The notes under the pieces: model-generated
Seen by the model: only the letters and a program-made list of their open reading frames with translations
Database searches by the model: none
Told to the model about the DNA's origin: nothing
Program-made: the position numbers and the translations under genes
NCBI GenBank assembly: GCA_016938655.1
Contig: JAFGUG010000023.1
Coordinates: forward strand, 184,438-248,437
Source: Thiotrichales bacterium
Lineage (GTDB): Bacteria; Pseudomonadota; Gammaproteobacteria; Thiomicrospirales; Thiomicrospiraceae
Direction of reading: 5' to 3'
Length of the DNA: 64,000 bases
Part shown: positions 40,631-50,600 of the stretch, in pieces
Numbering within the stretch: position 1 is the stretch's first letter
Layout: each line of letters starts with the position of its first letter

Positions 40631-41710
40631 ATGCTCGATCCAATTAAAACCTACTTTAGTTCGCCCGACCATCCCATTATAGATGCCTTTATTTTATTAG
40701 GCGTTGCGGTTGTGACGGCTGTGTTACTCAACTACTTAATTAAGTGGACGTTTTATGCCTGGGCCAACAAAAAACAACGTCATAATCTGGCGTTTATTTT
40801 TGGCGCCATCCGCCTTCCTATTACCGTTTCTATTCTGCTTTTTGGGGTGCACAATGCGATTAACGCCTTTGAACTTAGCGATATGTTCAGAGCGACCTCA
40901 GTCAACATTCTGCAAAGTATCGACATTATCGTTTGGGGACAATTCTTCTACCGTAGCTCGCAGTTCAGCCTTAAAAACTTAAGTCTAACGGCCAAAGAAG
41001 GTTCCTTTATTCGCCCTCAAACCTTGCCTCTGTTTGAAAACATCGCGGCGGTTTTTGTGGTACTGATTATTTTCTATCTTTTATTCATTACGTGGAATAT
41101 CGACATGAGTGCCTGGTTGGCCTCGGCGGGGATTATTGGTATTGCGGTTGGTTTTGCCGCCAAAGACACCATTGCTAACCTACTCTCTGGCGTGTTCATT
41201 TTGGCCGATTCACCCTACAAGATAGGAGATTACATTGTCATCGACAGCGGTGAGCGCGGCATGGTGACCCACATTGGTTTACGTTCAACACGCATCTTAA
41301 CCCGTGACGATTTAGAAATTAATGTGCCGAATGCCATCATTGCCAACGGCAAAATTGTTAACGAATCATCTGGTCGTCATATTAAATCCCGAACCCGAAT
41401 CGCCGTCAGTGTGGCCTATGATGTGGACATTGACCACGTTAAAAGAACCTTAATGGATGTGGCCAGTCAGGAAGCTGAAATTTGTAAAGACCCTGAACCC
41501 AGAACCCGTTTTAGACAGTTTGGGGCGTCGGGCTTAGACATTGAACTGTTAGTGTGGATTGATAACCCAGAGATTCGTGGACGCGTGAAAGACAGCTTAA
41601 ATACCGCGATCTATAAACGCTTTGCCATTGAAGGCATTGAAATCCCGTACAGCAAACACGACTTGTATATCAAATCACTGCCCACTAAGCCGGAACAACA
41701 GGAAAAGTAA
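40631..41710 (+). CDS. MscS-family mechanosensitive ion channel
   Basis: This 359-residue protein is a full-length MscS-like channel. It has about four to five N-terminal helices (about 15-185). The pore and beta domain follow in the order GIIGIAVGFAAKDTIANLL, GVFILADSPYKIGDYIVI, then DLEINVPNAIIANGKIVN. A C-terminal alpha/beta vestibule runs about 250-340. Such channels release solutes on hypo-osmotic shock. It is the third MscS-type gene within 5.6 kb and is preceded by GGAAA near the ATG. It is probably monocistronic, with the next gene convergent. Confidence 0.93.
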   Translation: MLDPIKTYFSSPDHPIIDAFILLGVAVVTAVLLNYLIKWTFYAWANKKQRHNLAFIFGAIRLPITVSILLFGVHNAINAFELSDMFRATSVNILQSIDIIVWGQFFYRSSQFSLKNLSLTAKEGSFIRPQTLPLFENIAAVFVVLIIFYLLFITWNIDMSAWLASAGIIGIAVGFAAKDTIANLLSGVFILADSPYKIGDYIVIDSGERGMVTHIGLRSTRILTRDDLEINVPNAIIANGKIVNESSGRHIKSRTRIAVSVAYDVDIDHVKRTLMDVASQEAEICKDPEPRTRFRQFGASGLDIELLVWIDNPEIRGRVKDSLNTAIYKRFAIEGIEIPYSKHDLYIKSLPTKPEQQEK

Positions 41711-41771
41711 GCGTTATCGTTAACAGAGTCATTGGCTTTCGTTCTCTGCGACAAACGGCTTCTCGCTGCTG

Positions 41772-42902
41772 TTAGCGGTTTTTAGGCAGAATAATTAGCA
41801 AGGCACGTAATTTTTTCTGCCCAAAACGCGCCATGGCATTAAAGCTTTGGCGCTCAATTGGCACCTGCTCAAAATCCGTTTGCGATAGATAAGTTTCGTC
41901 TTTACTGTCGGGGTCATTAATATAAAAGCAGGTTTTATCAGAACCGGCAACATAGACCCAGTGCGGTGCCTTATTTCGATTAAAACGCCACGTACTAATC
42001 AACGCTAACACCGGGTATTGACTGTCCAATAACCGATCCATATCCTCATCGTTCAACTGCTGCACACGCAATTCAATATCGGTTTGTGCCATCTGACTTA
42101 AAAACTCTTCATGCACCAAACGAATCACGTGTTTTTTCTCTTCACTGCGCAAACCGTCTTCAAACGGGGTTTGCTCGGTATTAATGTATAACTTAACCTC
42201 AAACCCACGACGCCACGCACTCAACGCCAAACCATGCGGCGAACAACCGCCATGCCCAGAAGTCATAAAAATGGTGGTGGCTTCGCGCCAAATTTGCAAC
42301 TCTTCATGGCGCGTCATCTGGTAGTTGGCATCTAAGGTCTGCATCGCCATCATCAGTGACGCTGGCCCACAGGTAAATTCGGTGGTTTGTTGATAGTAGG
42401 GTTTTAGACTCTGCTGACGCTTAGCACTCGATACAATGCGCTTTTCCATTTTGAAGGCATCGCCGCCATCTTCGTAATACCTTGGCAACTCGCCAATGAT
42501 TTTATAGCCCGTTGCTTGATACAGTTTCATCGCTGCCTGATTTTGCTGATTGACCTCTAAGCGCATATAAACGCAATGTCGCTTAGCCGCTTGCTGCTCC
42601 GCATGATTTAAAAACAGGGCTGCGTAACCTTTACCACGGGCTTCGGGTAATAACACAATCGAATACAAACGTGCCAAACTTGTGCCGCTGCGATACAAGA
42701 CAAGCGCATAGCCAATCAACCGTTCGCTTAAGGTCAGTACCCATAACTCATGCGACCCCGCTTTAATAAAGTTTTTAAAACTTCGGCGAGACAATTTATC
42801 GCTGGTAAAGCAGCCATTTTCAATGGCTAACAACCCCTCTAAGTCGTCGTGTTGAGCTAGACGAATATGGGTTACTTGTTCAGTCTTCAAATCATTAGGC
42901 AT
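41772..42902 (-). CDS. GNAT acetyltransferase fused to C39-type cysteine peptidase
   Basis: This 376-residue protein joins two enzymes. The GNAT domain (about 10-155) shows the acetyl-CoA loop VLLPEARGKGYAALFL and NQQNQAAMKLYQATGY, as in RimI. The C-terminal half (about 168-370) is a C39-type papain-like peptidase, with Cys178 in EFTCGPASLMMA, His in KAPHWVYVAG and Asp in FYINDPDSKD. All three triad residues are present. It overlaps the upstream DUF2817 gene by 8 bp and lies close to a divergent RimK-like ATP-grasp gene. I recall this neighbourhood from comparative work on ATP-grasp amidoligases, where modification of a small peptide was suggested. Confidence 0.88.
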   Translation of the reverse strand: MPNDLKTEQVTHIRLAQHDDLEGLLAIENGCFTSDKLSRRSFKNFIKAGSHELWVLTLSERLIGYALVLYRSGTSLARLYSIVLLPEARGKGYAALFLNHAEQQAAKRHCVYMRLEVNQQNQAAMKLYQATGYKIIGELPRYYEDGGDAFKMEKRIVSSAKRQQSLKPYYQQTTEFTCGPASLMMAMQTLDANYQMTRHEELQIWREATTIFMTSGHGGCSPHGLALSAWRRGFEVKLYINTEQTPFEDGLRSEEKKHVIRLVHEEFLSQMAQTDIELRVQQLNDEDMDRLLDSQYPVLALISTWRFNRNKAPHWVYVAGSDKTCFYINDPDSKDETYLSQTDFEQVPIERQSFNAMARFGQKKLRALLIILPKNR

Positions 42903-44007
42903 CTTGTGTCATGCCTACTAATGCCAAATTCACCACTTGGCGAGCACGAAACAATACCTGTTGTTGCCAACTCAATTCGAATGGATAAAAGAAATTTTTC
43001 ATGGCCGCCACCCGGTCCGCTTCCAAGCTACGAATTTCGCCTTCAGTCAACGAGGCTTGATATTGCTGTTCAAACCACAAATTGGAAATCAACTGCTCAA
43101 CCGGATAAGTGCCAAACTCTAAAGTAATGAAACAGCCTCTATCTTGCATTAATTCATGCCAAAAATAATCTAACAAGCCAAGTTTAGGTGCTGAAGTAGA
43201 TTCACCCAATAAGGCGGAATAGGCATTGTCGCCATACAATTTATACGCCCACTCAAACCCTTTGGTATTCGGTTCGTGGTCATTAATCACCTCACCATAA
43301 CCGTAAGGGCCTAAACCGGTATGCACATCAATCACCGACAAACGTTCAAACGATTGAAAAAAAGCGTGTTGTGTCACCTTTGTCAGTAGTTTATTCGACC
43401 AAGATGGCCCTGTTCCGCCATAAAATAGGCCACTGGCATCTTGATATTGACCTTTGGTTAAAGTAGCAATAAAGTCCTCAAAGGCATCCGCTGGAAACCC
43501 CGCTTTTAAACCTGCATACCCTTGTTCATTCAAAACGGAGCAGGCCTGCTTAATTTGCGCGTACCCTTCTAATTCAGGTAACGGCGCTGAAAAATCAATG
43601 AAATTACGATTCAAATCAATCCCTTCATGGTCACAACGTCTTAACCAAGCCACGCCCCAAGGGTTTAAAGCGTGAATCATCACAATCCCTAAATCCGCAT
43701 TTTGTTGTAACACTGATGCCAACTCGGGCAACAAATCAGACTGCACCGCAGAACCAGACAACCCTTCAACGCCATGCGTGCCTGAAATAATGACAAGCAC
43801 CTTGTTAGGCTTAGCACTCTGTCCTAACAAAACCACGTCACAAAACAGTGGCTCGTTATTAGGCCCTGTTAAAGGGTGCTCAAATTCAAGCACCTCAACC
43901 AATAAAGAGGGAGAGAGTGACTGCACGGTTTTTTGAAAATAAGAGCGACTAGAGAGGTAATCTTTTTGAAAGCCATCTGGCTGCATATCGGTGTTTAAAT
44001 CTAACAT
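42895..44007 (-). CDS. M14-like carboxypeptidase-fold protein (DUF2817)
   Basis: This 370-residue protein fits the DUF2817 family, a branch of the M14 zinc carboxypeptidase/aspartoacylase fold. Zinc-site motifs are ISGTHGVEGLSGS (HxxE) and VIDVHTGLGPYGYG (third His). GIDLNRNFIDF is the usual Asn-Arg substrate block, and the late Glu is seen in FITLEFGTY. The start is the ATG at 44007, with AAGGA upstream; the open frame extends 10 codons further. It overlaps the GNAT-C39 gene and diverges from the RimK-like gene, so the three probably form one functional set. Confidence 0.87.
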   Translation of the reverse strand: MLDLNTDMQPDGFQKDYLSSRSYFQKTVQSLSPSLLVEVLEFEHPLTGPNNEPLFCDVVLLGQSAKPNKVLVIISGTHGVEGLSGSAVQSDLLPELASVLQQNADLGIVMIHALNPWGVAWLRRCDHEGIDLNRNFIDFSAPLPELEGYAQIKQACSVLNEQGYAGLKAGFPADAFEDFIATLTKGQYQDASGLFYGGTGPSWSNKLLTKVTQHAFFQSFERLSVIDVHTGLGPYGYGEVINDHEPNTKGFEWAYKLYGDNAYSALLGESTSAPKLGLLDYFWHELMQDRGCFITLEFGTYPVEQLISNLWFEQQYQASLTEGEIRSLEADRVAAMKNFFYPFELSWQQQVLFRARQVVNLALVGMTQDA

Positions 44008-44139
44008 GTTTATTCCTTGAAATGGAAACCGAATCATACTGCTTAAATTATTGAAATGCCAAACAATATTTTGATTGTTATTTAATTAAATTTACTGTAA
44101 AAGTCATCTTATATTTCACCCTCATTTATGGAGAACTTA

Positions 44140-45606
44140 ATGAGCCAATTCTATGTCGTCGTGGACAAACTAAGCGACTGGCAACCTTACTACCCGAGCC
44201 AAGATGTGATTACCTTTGATGACTACCTTGAACGGGTTTCCAACCTAAAAAAGAAGCGTGTGCGCATTATCAATTTATGCCGTGATTACCGTTACTTAAA
44301 AACCGGTTATTACTGCTCATTATTAGCCGAAGCGCGCGGTCACAACGCCTTTCCATCGGTCAAAACCATTAACGACATGGGGCGTCAATCGTTGGCTTCA
44401 CTGCAACTTGAACAAACCAGCCAACTCATTGATAAAGTGCCCGCTGCACAAAATGGCGACAAGCTGACGTTTCGTTGCTGGTTTGGTCAAACGATGGAAC
44501 CGCAATTTAAAAAACTGGCTATCACCTTATTTGAACGTTTTCCAACCCCGTTATTAGAAGTCACCTTAATGCACAAACAGGGCTGGGAGATTAAACGTGT
44601 GAAAGCCATCGCCCTCTCTGCGCTTAAAGACCCTTTAGAACAGGAAGCGTTTGCGCATGCCTTTGAGCGCTTTAGTTTGAAGATGTGGCGTAAACCAAAA
44701 CTGCAAAAACAGTTCCGTTACGATTTAGCGATTTTAATCGACCCTAAAGAAGAGCTGCCACCCAGTGATGAGAAGGCTTTAAAGCTGTTTGAAAAAGCCG
44801 CACACGAACAAGGCATGGCCACCGAGCGCATTACCCGCAAAGACTATATGCGTTTAGCGGAATTTGACGCATTGTTTATTCGCCAAACCACCTCAGTCAA
44901 TCACTACACCTATCAGTTTGCCAAAAAAGCGGAATCAGAAGGCCTGGTGGTGATTGATGACCCAACCTCTATTTTGCGCTGCACCAACAAAGTATATTTA
45001 GCGGATTTATTAAACACCCACAAAATTGATACCCCAAAAACCCGTATTGTTAAACAGTCGTCGAGTAAAGGGCTCAAAGAGCTTGAGCAAGAAATTGGTT
45101 TTCCAATGGTGCTTAAAATCCCAGACGGTTCCTTTTCAAGGGGCATTGTAAAAGTTGAGAATCAGCAGGCCTTAGAAGCCGAAGCTAAAATCTTGTTTGA
45201 AGAGTCGGCTTTATTATTGGCGCAAGAGTTTATGTACACCGAATACGACTGGCGTATTGGGGTGATTAACCACAAACCCCTGTTTGCTTGCCGTTACTAC
45301 ATGGTGAGTGATCACTGGCAAATTTACAAACATGAAACCGACAACACCGAATCGGGTGGGTTTGATACGCTTCCGTCGTTTGAAGCCCCTAAAGCCGTGA
45401 TTGATATTGCGTTAAAAGCCACCAAGTTAATTGGCAACGGTTTTTATGGCGTCGACATCAAACAGTCAGGCGACCGTGTGGTGGTGATTGAGGTCAACGA
45501 TAACCCAAGCATTGAGCACGGCGTTGAAGACGCCTACTTAGGCAAGCAACTTTACAGTGAAATCATCAAAGATTTTATTGAACGGATTGAATTGCGCGGA
45601 AAATAA
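44140..45606 (+). CDS. Large RimK-type ATP-grasp ligase
   Basis: This 488-residue protein has a RimK-specific N-terminal region (about 1-200) and an ATP-grasp catalytic half (about 270-485). ATP and metal-binding motifs are MVLKIPDGSFSRGIVKVE, LLLAQEFMYTEYDWRIGV and VVVIEVNDNPSIEHGVED. It is much larger than ordinary RimK (about 300) and belongs to the separate family with an extra N-terminal domain. The ATG at 44140 has GGAGA eight bases upstream; an earlier in-frame ATG at 44128 overlaps that site. It diverges from the DUF2817 and GNAT-C39 genes. Its amine and carboxylate substrates are unknown. Confidence 0.9.
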   Translation: MSQFYVVVDKLSDWQPYYPSQDVITFDDYLERVSNLKKKRVRIINLCRDYRYLKTGYYCSLLAEARGHNAFPSVKTINDMGRQSLASLQLEQTSQLIDKVPAAQNGDKLTFRCWFGQTMEPQFKKLAITLFERFPTPLLEVTLMHKQGWEIKRVKAIALSALKDPLEQEAFAHAFERFSLKMWRKPKLQKQFRYDLAILIDPKEELPPSDEKALKLFEKAAHEQGMATERITRKDYMRLAEFDALFIRQTTSVNHYTYQFAKKAESEGLVVIDDPTSILRCTNKVYLADLLNTHKIDTPKTRIVKQSSSKGLKELEQEIGFPMVLKIPDGSFSRGIVKVENQQALEAEAKILFEESALLLAQEFMYTEYDWRIGVINHKPLFACRYYMVSDHWQIYKHETDNTESGGFDTLPSFEAPKAVIDIALKATKLIGNGFYGVDIKQSGDRVVVIEVNDNPSIEHGVEDAYLGKQLYSEIIKDFIERIELRGK

Positions 45607-45627
45607 TACAAACTCGAGTTTTAAAAA

Positions 45628-46344
45628 TTAGGTTGGCTTAACCGCCAACCCTCTTAAAAAGATATGCACGCCTTGCTTCAAGGCCAGCTCCAATTCCGAT
45701 TCCGAAATAGACTCTCCAAAAGAGAGTCGATTGACAAACGGCCCTTTAATCATCTCCATAAACTGCGCCGCCGCAATCTTACTATCCAACAAACTGAGCT
45801 TATTGGCGGTGACCTGTTTTTCTAAATAACTCGCTAACATCTCAATGCCAACTTGCGGACCATACTTATAGTAGATTTTTTGAATCTCTTTTTGATCATC
45901 ATTGTTCTCTTGCAGAACCAAACGGTAAATGGCCACGCCATCTGGTGACAAAATCACACTCTGCATATGTTTACCAAACAGATACAAACTGCGTTCCACA
46001 TCGTCACTCCAAACCACCCCCTCTTCCAACTCATTGAAAAAGGTCATGGTTTTTTTACGAAACACCGCTTCAAACAAGCCCAGTTTATTGCCAAACATAC
46101 GATATAAAGTGACTAAAGAACCGCCTGCAATTTTTACCACTTCGTTGACACTGGTATTGGCGTAACCTTGTGTTAAAAACAGGGTTTCTGCGGTCTCTAA
46201 AAACTTCTGTTGACGCGCTAAACCACGCTTATTCGACGGTTCTAGCAATGGCTCTGGTGGTGTGACTTGGCTTGTCGAATCCATTTCAGAAAGGGGTTCA
46301 CAAACCTTCTCAAGTGCCATCTTTGGGGTTTTATTGGTCATCAA
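45628..46344 (-). CDS. TetR-family repressor of the adjacent RND efflux operon
   Basis: This 238-residue regulator has a TetR helix-turn-helix at about residues 48-90 (FLTQGYANTSVNEVVKIAGG, then LVTLYRMFGNKLGLFEAVF). A ligand/dimer domain follows to the C-terminus. The first 40 or so residues are a polar extension not usual in the family, so translation might begin at an internal Met (for example residue 9 or 21). It is divergent from the MFP-RND-OMF genes. A 22-bp inverted repeat on that promoter is the likely operator. Confidence 0.9.
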   Translation of the reverse strand: MMTNKTPKMALEKVCEPLSEMDSTSQVTPPEPLLEPSNKRGLARQQKFLETAETLFLTQGYANTSVNEVVKIAGGSLVTLYRMFGNKLGLFEAVFRKKTMTFFNELEEGVVWSDDVERSLYLFGKHMQSVILSPDGVAIYRLVLQENNDDQKEIQKIYYKYGPQVGIEMLASYLEKQVTANKLSLLDSKIAAAQFMEMIKGPFVNRLSFGESISESELELALKQGVHIFLRGLAVKPT

Positions 46345-46414
46345 GTCTATTCAATATTCTTCAAAAACATGGGCAGATTATAACCTAAAAATTAATTTAT
46401 CTTAATCTTGAAAA

Positions 46415-46436
46415 AAGTGTAACGTATGCTACACTT
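46415..46436. promoter_or_regulatory. Inverted-repeat operator over the RND efflux promoter
   Basis: AAGTGTA (46415-46421) and TACACTT (46430-46436) are perfect 7-bp arms with an 8-bp spacer containing TATGC. The left arm follows TTGAAA (46408-46413) and the right arm covers the expected -10 region, so binding would block the efflux promoter. TetR binding is inferred. Confidence 0.7.
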
Positions 46437-46473
46437 GGTTTTTATTGATGGACTCTTTTACTAGGAACGGATT

Positions 46474-47643
46474 ATGTTTACTGCCATTTTTACACACAAA
46501 ACGCGCTTGAACATTGGGCTATTAAGCCTGCTTTTGGTCGTGCCTCTGCTTGCTCATGCGGCTGACAAACCGCCCCAACAAGCAATGCCGGTTGTCACCC
46601 AAGCGGTTAACCAAGAAGATGTTTCGGTCTACGCTGAATACTCCGCTCGCGCCTCAGCCGCACAGCACATTGATGTGTATGCGCGAGTCGACGGCATTTT
46701 AGAAAAGAAAACCTTCACCGAAGGCCAGCCAGTAAAAGCAGGGCAACTGCTCTATAAAATTAACGACCGTAAATATCGCGCTATGGTATTAAAAGCCAAA
46801 GCGCAAGTAAACGTGGCTCAAGCCAACTTAAATCAAGCAGAACGCGAATATAAGCGAGTAACAGGCCTGTTCAAAAACAAAGCGGTCAGCGCACAAGAGG
46901 TGGACAGCGCCCTGTCTAATCTTGAACTTGCTAAAGCGGATTTAGAAGGCCAAAAAGCGGCACTGAACGAGGCGCAAATTGATCTCGATTACACCGAAGT
47001 ACGTGCCGAAATCTCAGGGCTTGCCGGCATTAAACAACAAGATGTGGGTAATTTAGTGGGAACCAATACGTCGAACACGTTACTCACAACCATCACTCAA
47101 CTCGATCAAGTTCATGTGTTGTTCTCCATCCCAGATGCCGACTTAATTAAACAAAATGCCTTAGTACAAAGTGGCAAATTGACTCGCCTTCCACAAACCG
47201 ATTGGGTGGCCGAGTTAGTCGATTCGCAAAATCACCGTTTAGCAAAGGGTTACGTGGACTTTGTTGACAGTCAAATCAGTGCGGCAACCGGCAGTGTGCA
47301 AGCGCGTGCAGTATTTGAAAACCCACAAGGCACCGTGTTACCGGGTGAGTTTGTGCGCATACGCGTCACCAATGCAGTGCGTAAAAATGTCTTTACGATT
47401 CCTCAAAAAGCGGTGTTACAAATGGGGCAACAAGCGTTTGTTTATAAAGTGATTGAAGGCACAGCAAACTTGGTACCGGTTTCCTTAGCCGGTCAGAAAG
47501 ATGGCAACTGGCTGGTTGAGTCGGGGTTAAGCAATGGCGATTTAGTGATTATTAATGACTTAATTAAACTACGTCCAAACACACCGGTACAGGTACTGCC
47601 TGCTCAAACGGACACGCCTGCCGCCGAGAAAGCCGCACCTTAA
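46474..47643 (+). CDS. RND efflux periplasmic adaptor (membrane-fusion protein)
   Basis: This 389-residue protein is an AcrA/MexA-type adaptor that bridges the RND pump and the outer-membrane channel. It has a signal peptide (about 12-29, cleavage after AHA) and a lipoyl half-motif (VYARVDGILEKKTFTEGQPV). An alpha-helical hairpin (about 100-170) rich in Ala, Gln and Glu follows. After the second lipoyl half (IDLDYTEVRAEISG), beta-barrel regions complete it. There is no lipobox, so it is probably not lipidated. It is the first gene of a three-gene operon with 48 bp to the pump gene. Confidence 0.94.
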   Translation: MFTAIFTHKTRLNIGLLSLLLVVPLLAHAADKPPQQAMPVVTQAVNQEDVSVYAEYSARASAAQHIDVYARVDGILEKKTFTEGQPVKAGQLLYKINDRKYRAMVLKAKAQVNVAQANLNQAEREYKRVTGLFKNKAVSAQEVDSALSNLELAKADLEGQKAALNEAQIDLDYTEVRAEISGLAGIKQQDVGNLVGTNTSNTLLTTITQLDQVHVLFSIPDADLIKQNALVQSGKLTRLPQTDWVAELVDSQNHRLAKGYVDFVDSQISAATGSVQARAVFENPQGTVLPGEFVRIRVTNAVRKNVFTIPQKAVLQMGQQAFVYKVIEGTANLVPVSLAGQKDGNWLVESGLSNGDLVIINDLIKLRPNTPVQVLPAQTDTPAAEKAAP

Positions 47644-47691
47644 ACGCAACGAATACGCCAATCAACGAGCACCAATACTCAAGGATTCACC

Positions 47692-50600
47692 ATGTTTTCG
47701 AACTACTTTATCAACCGCCCTGTTCTCGCCAGCGTCCTTTCGTTGGTGATTATTATTGCTGGCTACTTAGCCATGAAAGCCATTCCGATTGCCGAGTATC
47801 CAGAGATTGTTCCGCCACAAGTTGCGGTGACTGCGGCTTACCCTGGCGCCAGTGCTGAAACCATCTCAGATACCGTTGCCGCTCCCTTAGAGCAAGCCAT
47901 TAACGGGATTGATGACATGCTCTACATTAACTCCGTTACCTCCTCTTCTGGAACGCTTACCCTAACGGTGACCTTTAAAATTGGTACCGATATTGACCAA
48001 GCCAATATCAACGTGAATAACAAGGTACAAGGTGCCCTAAGTAAACTGCCAACCGAGGTTCAACGAGCTGGGGTGCAAGTCAATAAAAAATCGTCCAGTA
48101 TTCTAAAGGTCATTGCGCTTTATTCGGATGATTCCAGTCTGGACACGGTGTTTATTGCTAACTACGGTTTGATTAACGTCTTGGATGAACTCTCGCGAAT
48201 TCCGGGCGTGGGGGAAGCGCGTCAATTTGGTGCCAAAGATTACTCAATGCGCATCTGGTTAGACCCAAATAAACTGGCACAATATCAATTAACGCCGAGT
48301 GATATCTACCAGTCTATTCAATCGCAAAACTCGCAATTTGCCGCCGGCCGTTTTGGCCAAGAGCCCATGGAAAATGCGCAGGCGTTTACCTATACCGTCA
48401 CTACGGAAGGACGCCTATCGCAACCCGAACAGTTTGAGAACATTATTTTACGTGCCGGCACAGAGGGCGATACCTTGCGCCTGAAAGATGTGGCGCGCGT
48501 TGAATTGGGGGCACAAGATTACGCGTTTAATGCAACCTATGACGGCAAACCAACGGTGCCAATTGGGGTGTTTTTGAAACCCGGTGCCAACGCACTGGAA
48601 ACCTCTAAGCTCATCGACAACAAGCTTGCCGAGTTATCCAAAAACTTCCCTAACGGGCTCGATTATGCTGTGCCTTATGACACCACAGAGTTTGTAAACA
48701 TCTCCATCGAAAAAGTTATTCACACCCTACTCGAAGCACTGGTTTTAGTCATTTTAGTGGTGTATCTGTTCTTGCAAAATGCCCGTGCCACTTTAATCCC
48801 CGTTTTGGCGATTCCTGTGTCGATTATCGGGACGTTTATCGGCATGTACCTTCTGGATTTCTCCATTAACCAACTCACCCTATTTGGGATGATTTTAGCC
48901 ATTGGTATTGTGGTGGATGATGCCATTATCGTGGTTGAAAACGTCGAACGGATTATGCACTCCGAAAACCTCTCCGCGCGCGAAGCCACCAAAAAAGCGA
49001 TGAGTGAAATTACCGGCCCGATTGTGGCAATCGTACTAGTACTGGGCGCGGTATTTATTCCAGTGGCCTTTATTGAAGGCCTAACCGGGCAAATGTATAA
49101 GCAGTTTGCCATTACCATCGTGATTTCGGTGACCATTTCGGGGATTGTCGCACTGTCGCTCACCCCCGCTTTATGTGCCAACATTTTAAAACCCATAGAA
49201 CATAAGTCCAGCGGGTTCTTCCACCTGTTTAACCGTTTTTTTGAAAAAACCTCAAGCGGCTTTACAGCTGGGGTGCGCACGATTATGCGTTACAGCTTAA
49301 TCAGCGTCTTACTGTTTGGCGGTTTGGTGTTCATTACCTACCAAGCGCTTGGTGGCCTGCCTAAAGGCCTTATCCCTCAAGAAGATAAAGGTACCTTGTT
49401 TGTTTTAAACTACCTACCGCCTGCCTCTTCGTTGTCACGAACCGAAGCCGCTCGTGACCAAGCGTCTGAGATGCTGTTAGCGCACCCAGATATAGCACAC
49501 TCCATTAGCTTTGCTGGATTCGATTTACAGACCTTTACTCAAAAAACCGATTCTGCGGTGTCGTTTGTGACCCTAAATCACTGGGACGAACGTCAAGCAC
49601 CCGATCAAAGCTCACAAGCGATTGTTGGCCAGTTATTTGGTCAACTCATGGCGATTCCGGATGCGTTTAGTATCCCTATTGGGATGCCTACGATCATGGG
49701 CATGAGTATGACAGGTGGGTTTGAAGCCTATCTGCAAAACCGAAATGGCGATGGCTCTTTGGCCTTGAGTAAAGTCACCGAAGAGTTGATTGCCAAAGCC
49801 ACTGCTCGTCCAGAACTCGCCTCAGTGCGTACGACCTTCTCCACCAAGGTGCCGCAATACGAAGTGAATTTAAACCGCGAAAAAGCGCAAGCGATGCAAG
49901 TGCCCATCAACGATGTGTTTGCCGCCATGCAAGCCACCTTTGGGAGTTTGTACGTTAACGACTTTAACCTGTATGGGCGAACCTACAAGGTCAACCTGCA
50001 ATCGGAAGCCAACTTCCGTGAAAAACCCGAAGACCTATCACAAGTATTTGTGCGTTCACAAACCGGTGAGATGATTGCCCTGAGCACCTTGGTGAGTGTA
50101 AAACGCTTAACCGGTGCCGATGTGGTTGACCGTTTTAACCTGTTCCCTGCCGCCAAACTCATGGGCGAACCAGCACCAGGTTTTAGTTCGGGTCAGGCCA
50201 TTGCCGCCTTTGAAGAAGTTGCGAATGAAGTAATGCCGAATGGTTATAGCTTAGGTTGGGTGGGCGAAGCCTACCAAGAGAAGCAGTCATCCAGCTCTGG
50301 CAGCCAAGCGTTTCTATTTGGATTACTGTTTGTGTTCTTAATTCTGGCAGCCCAGTACGAACGCTGGTCAATTCCGATCGCCGTGTTAACCGTCGTACCG
50401 TTTGCGGTATTAGGGGCAACCTTAGCGGTGAGTTTAACAGGCCTGCAAAATGACATTTACTTCCAGCTTGGCCTCTTAACCTTAATTGGTTTATCCGCCA
50501 AAAATGCGATTTTAATTGTCGAAGTCGGCATGCAAAAGCATAAGCAAGGAATGTCGCTCGCAGACGCCGCCGAAACCGCAGCTAAACTGCGCTTCAGACC

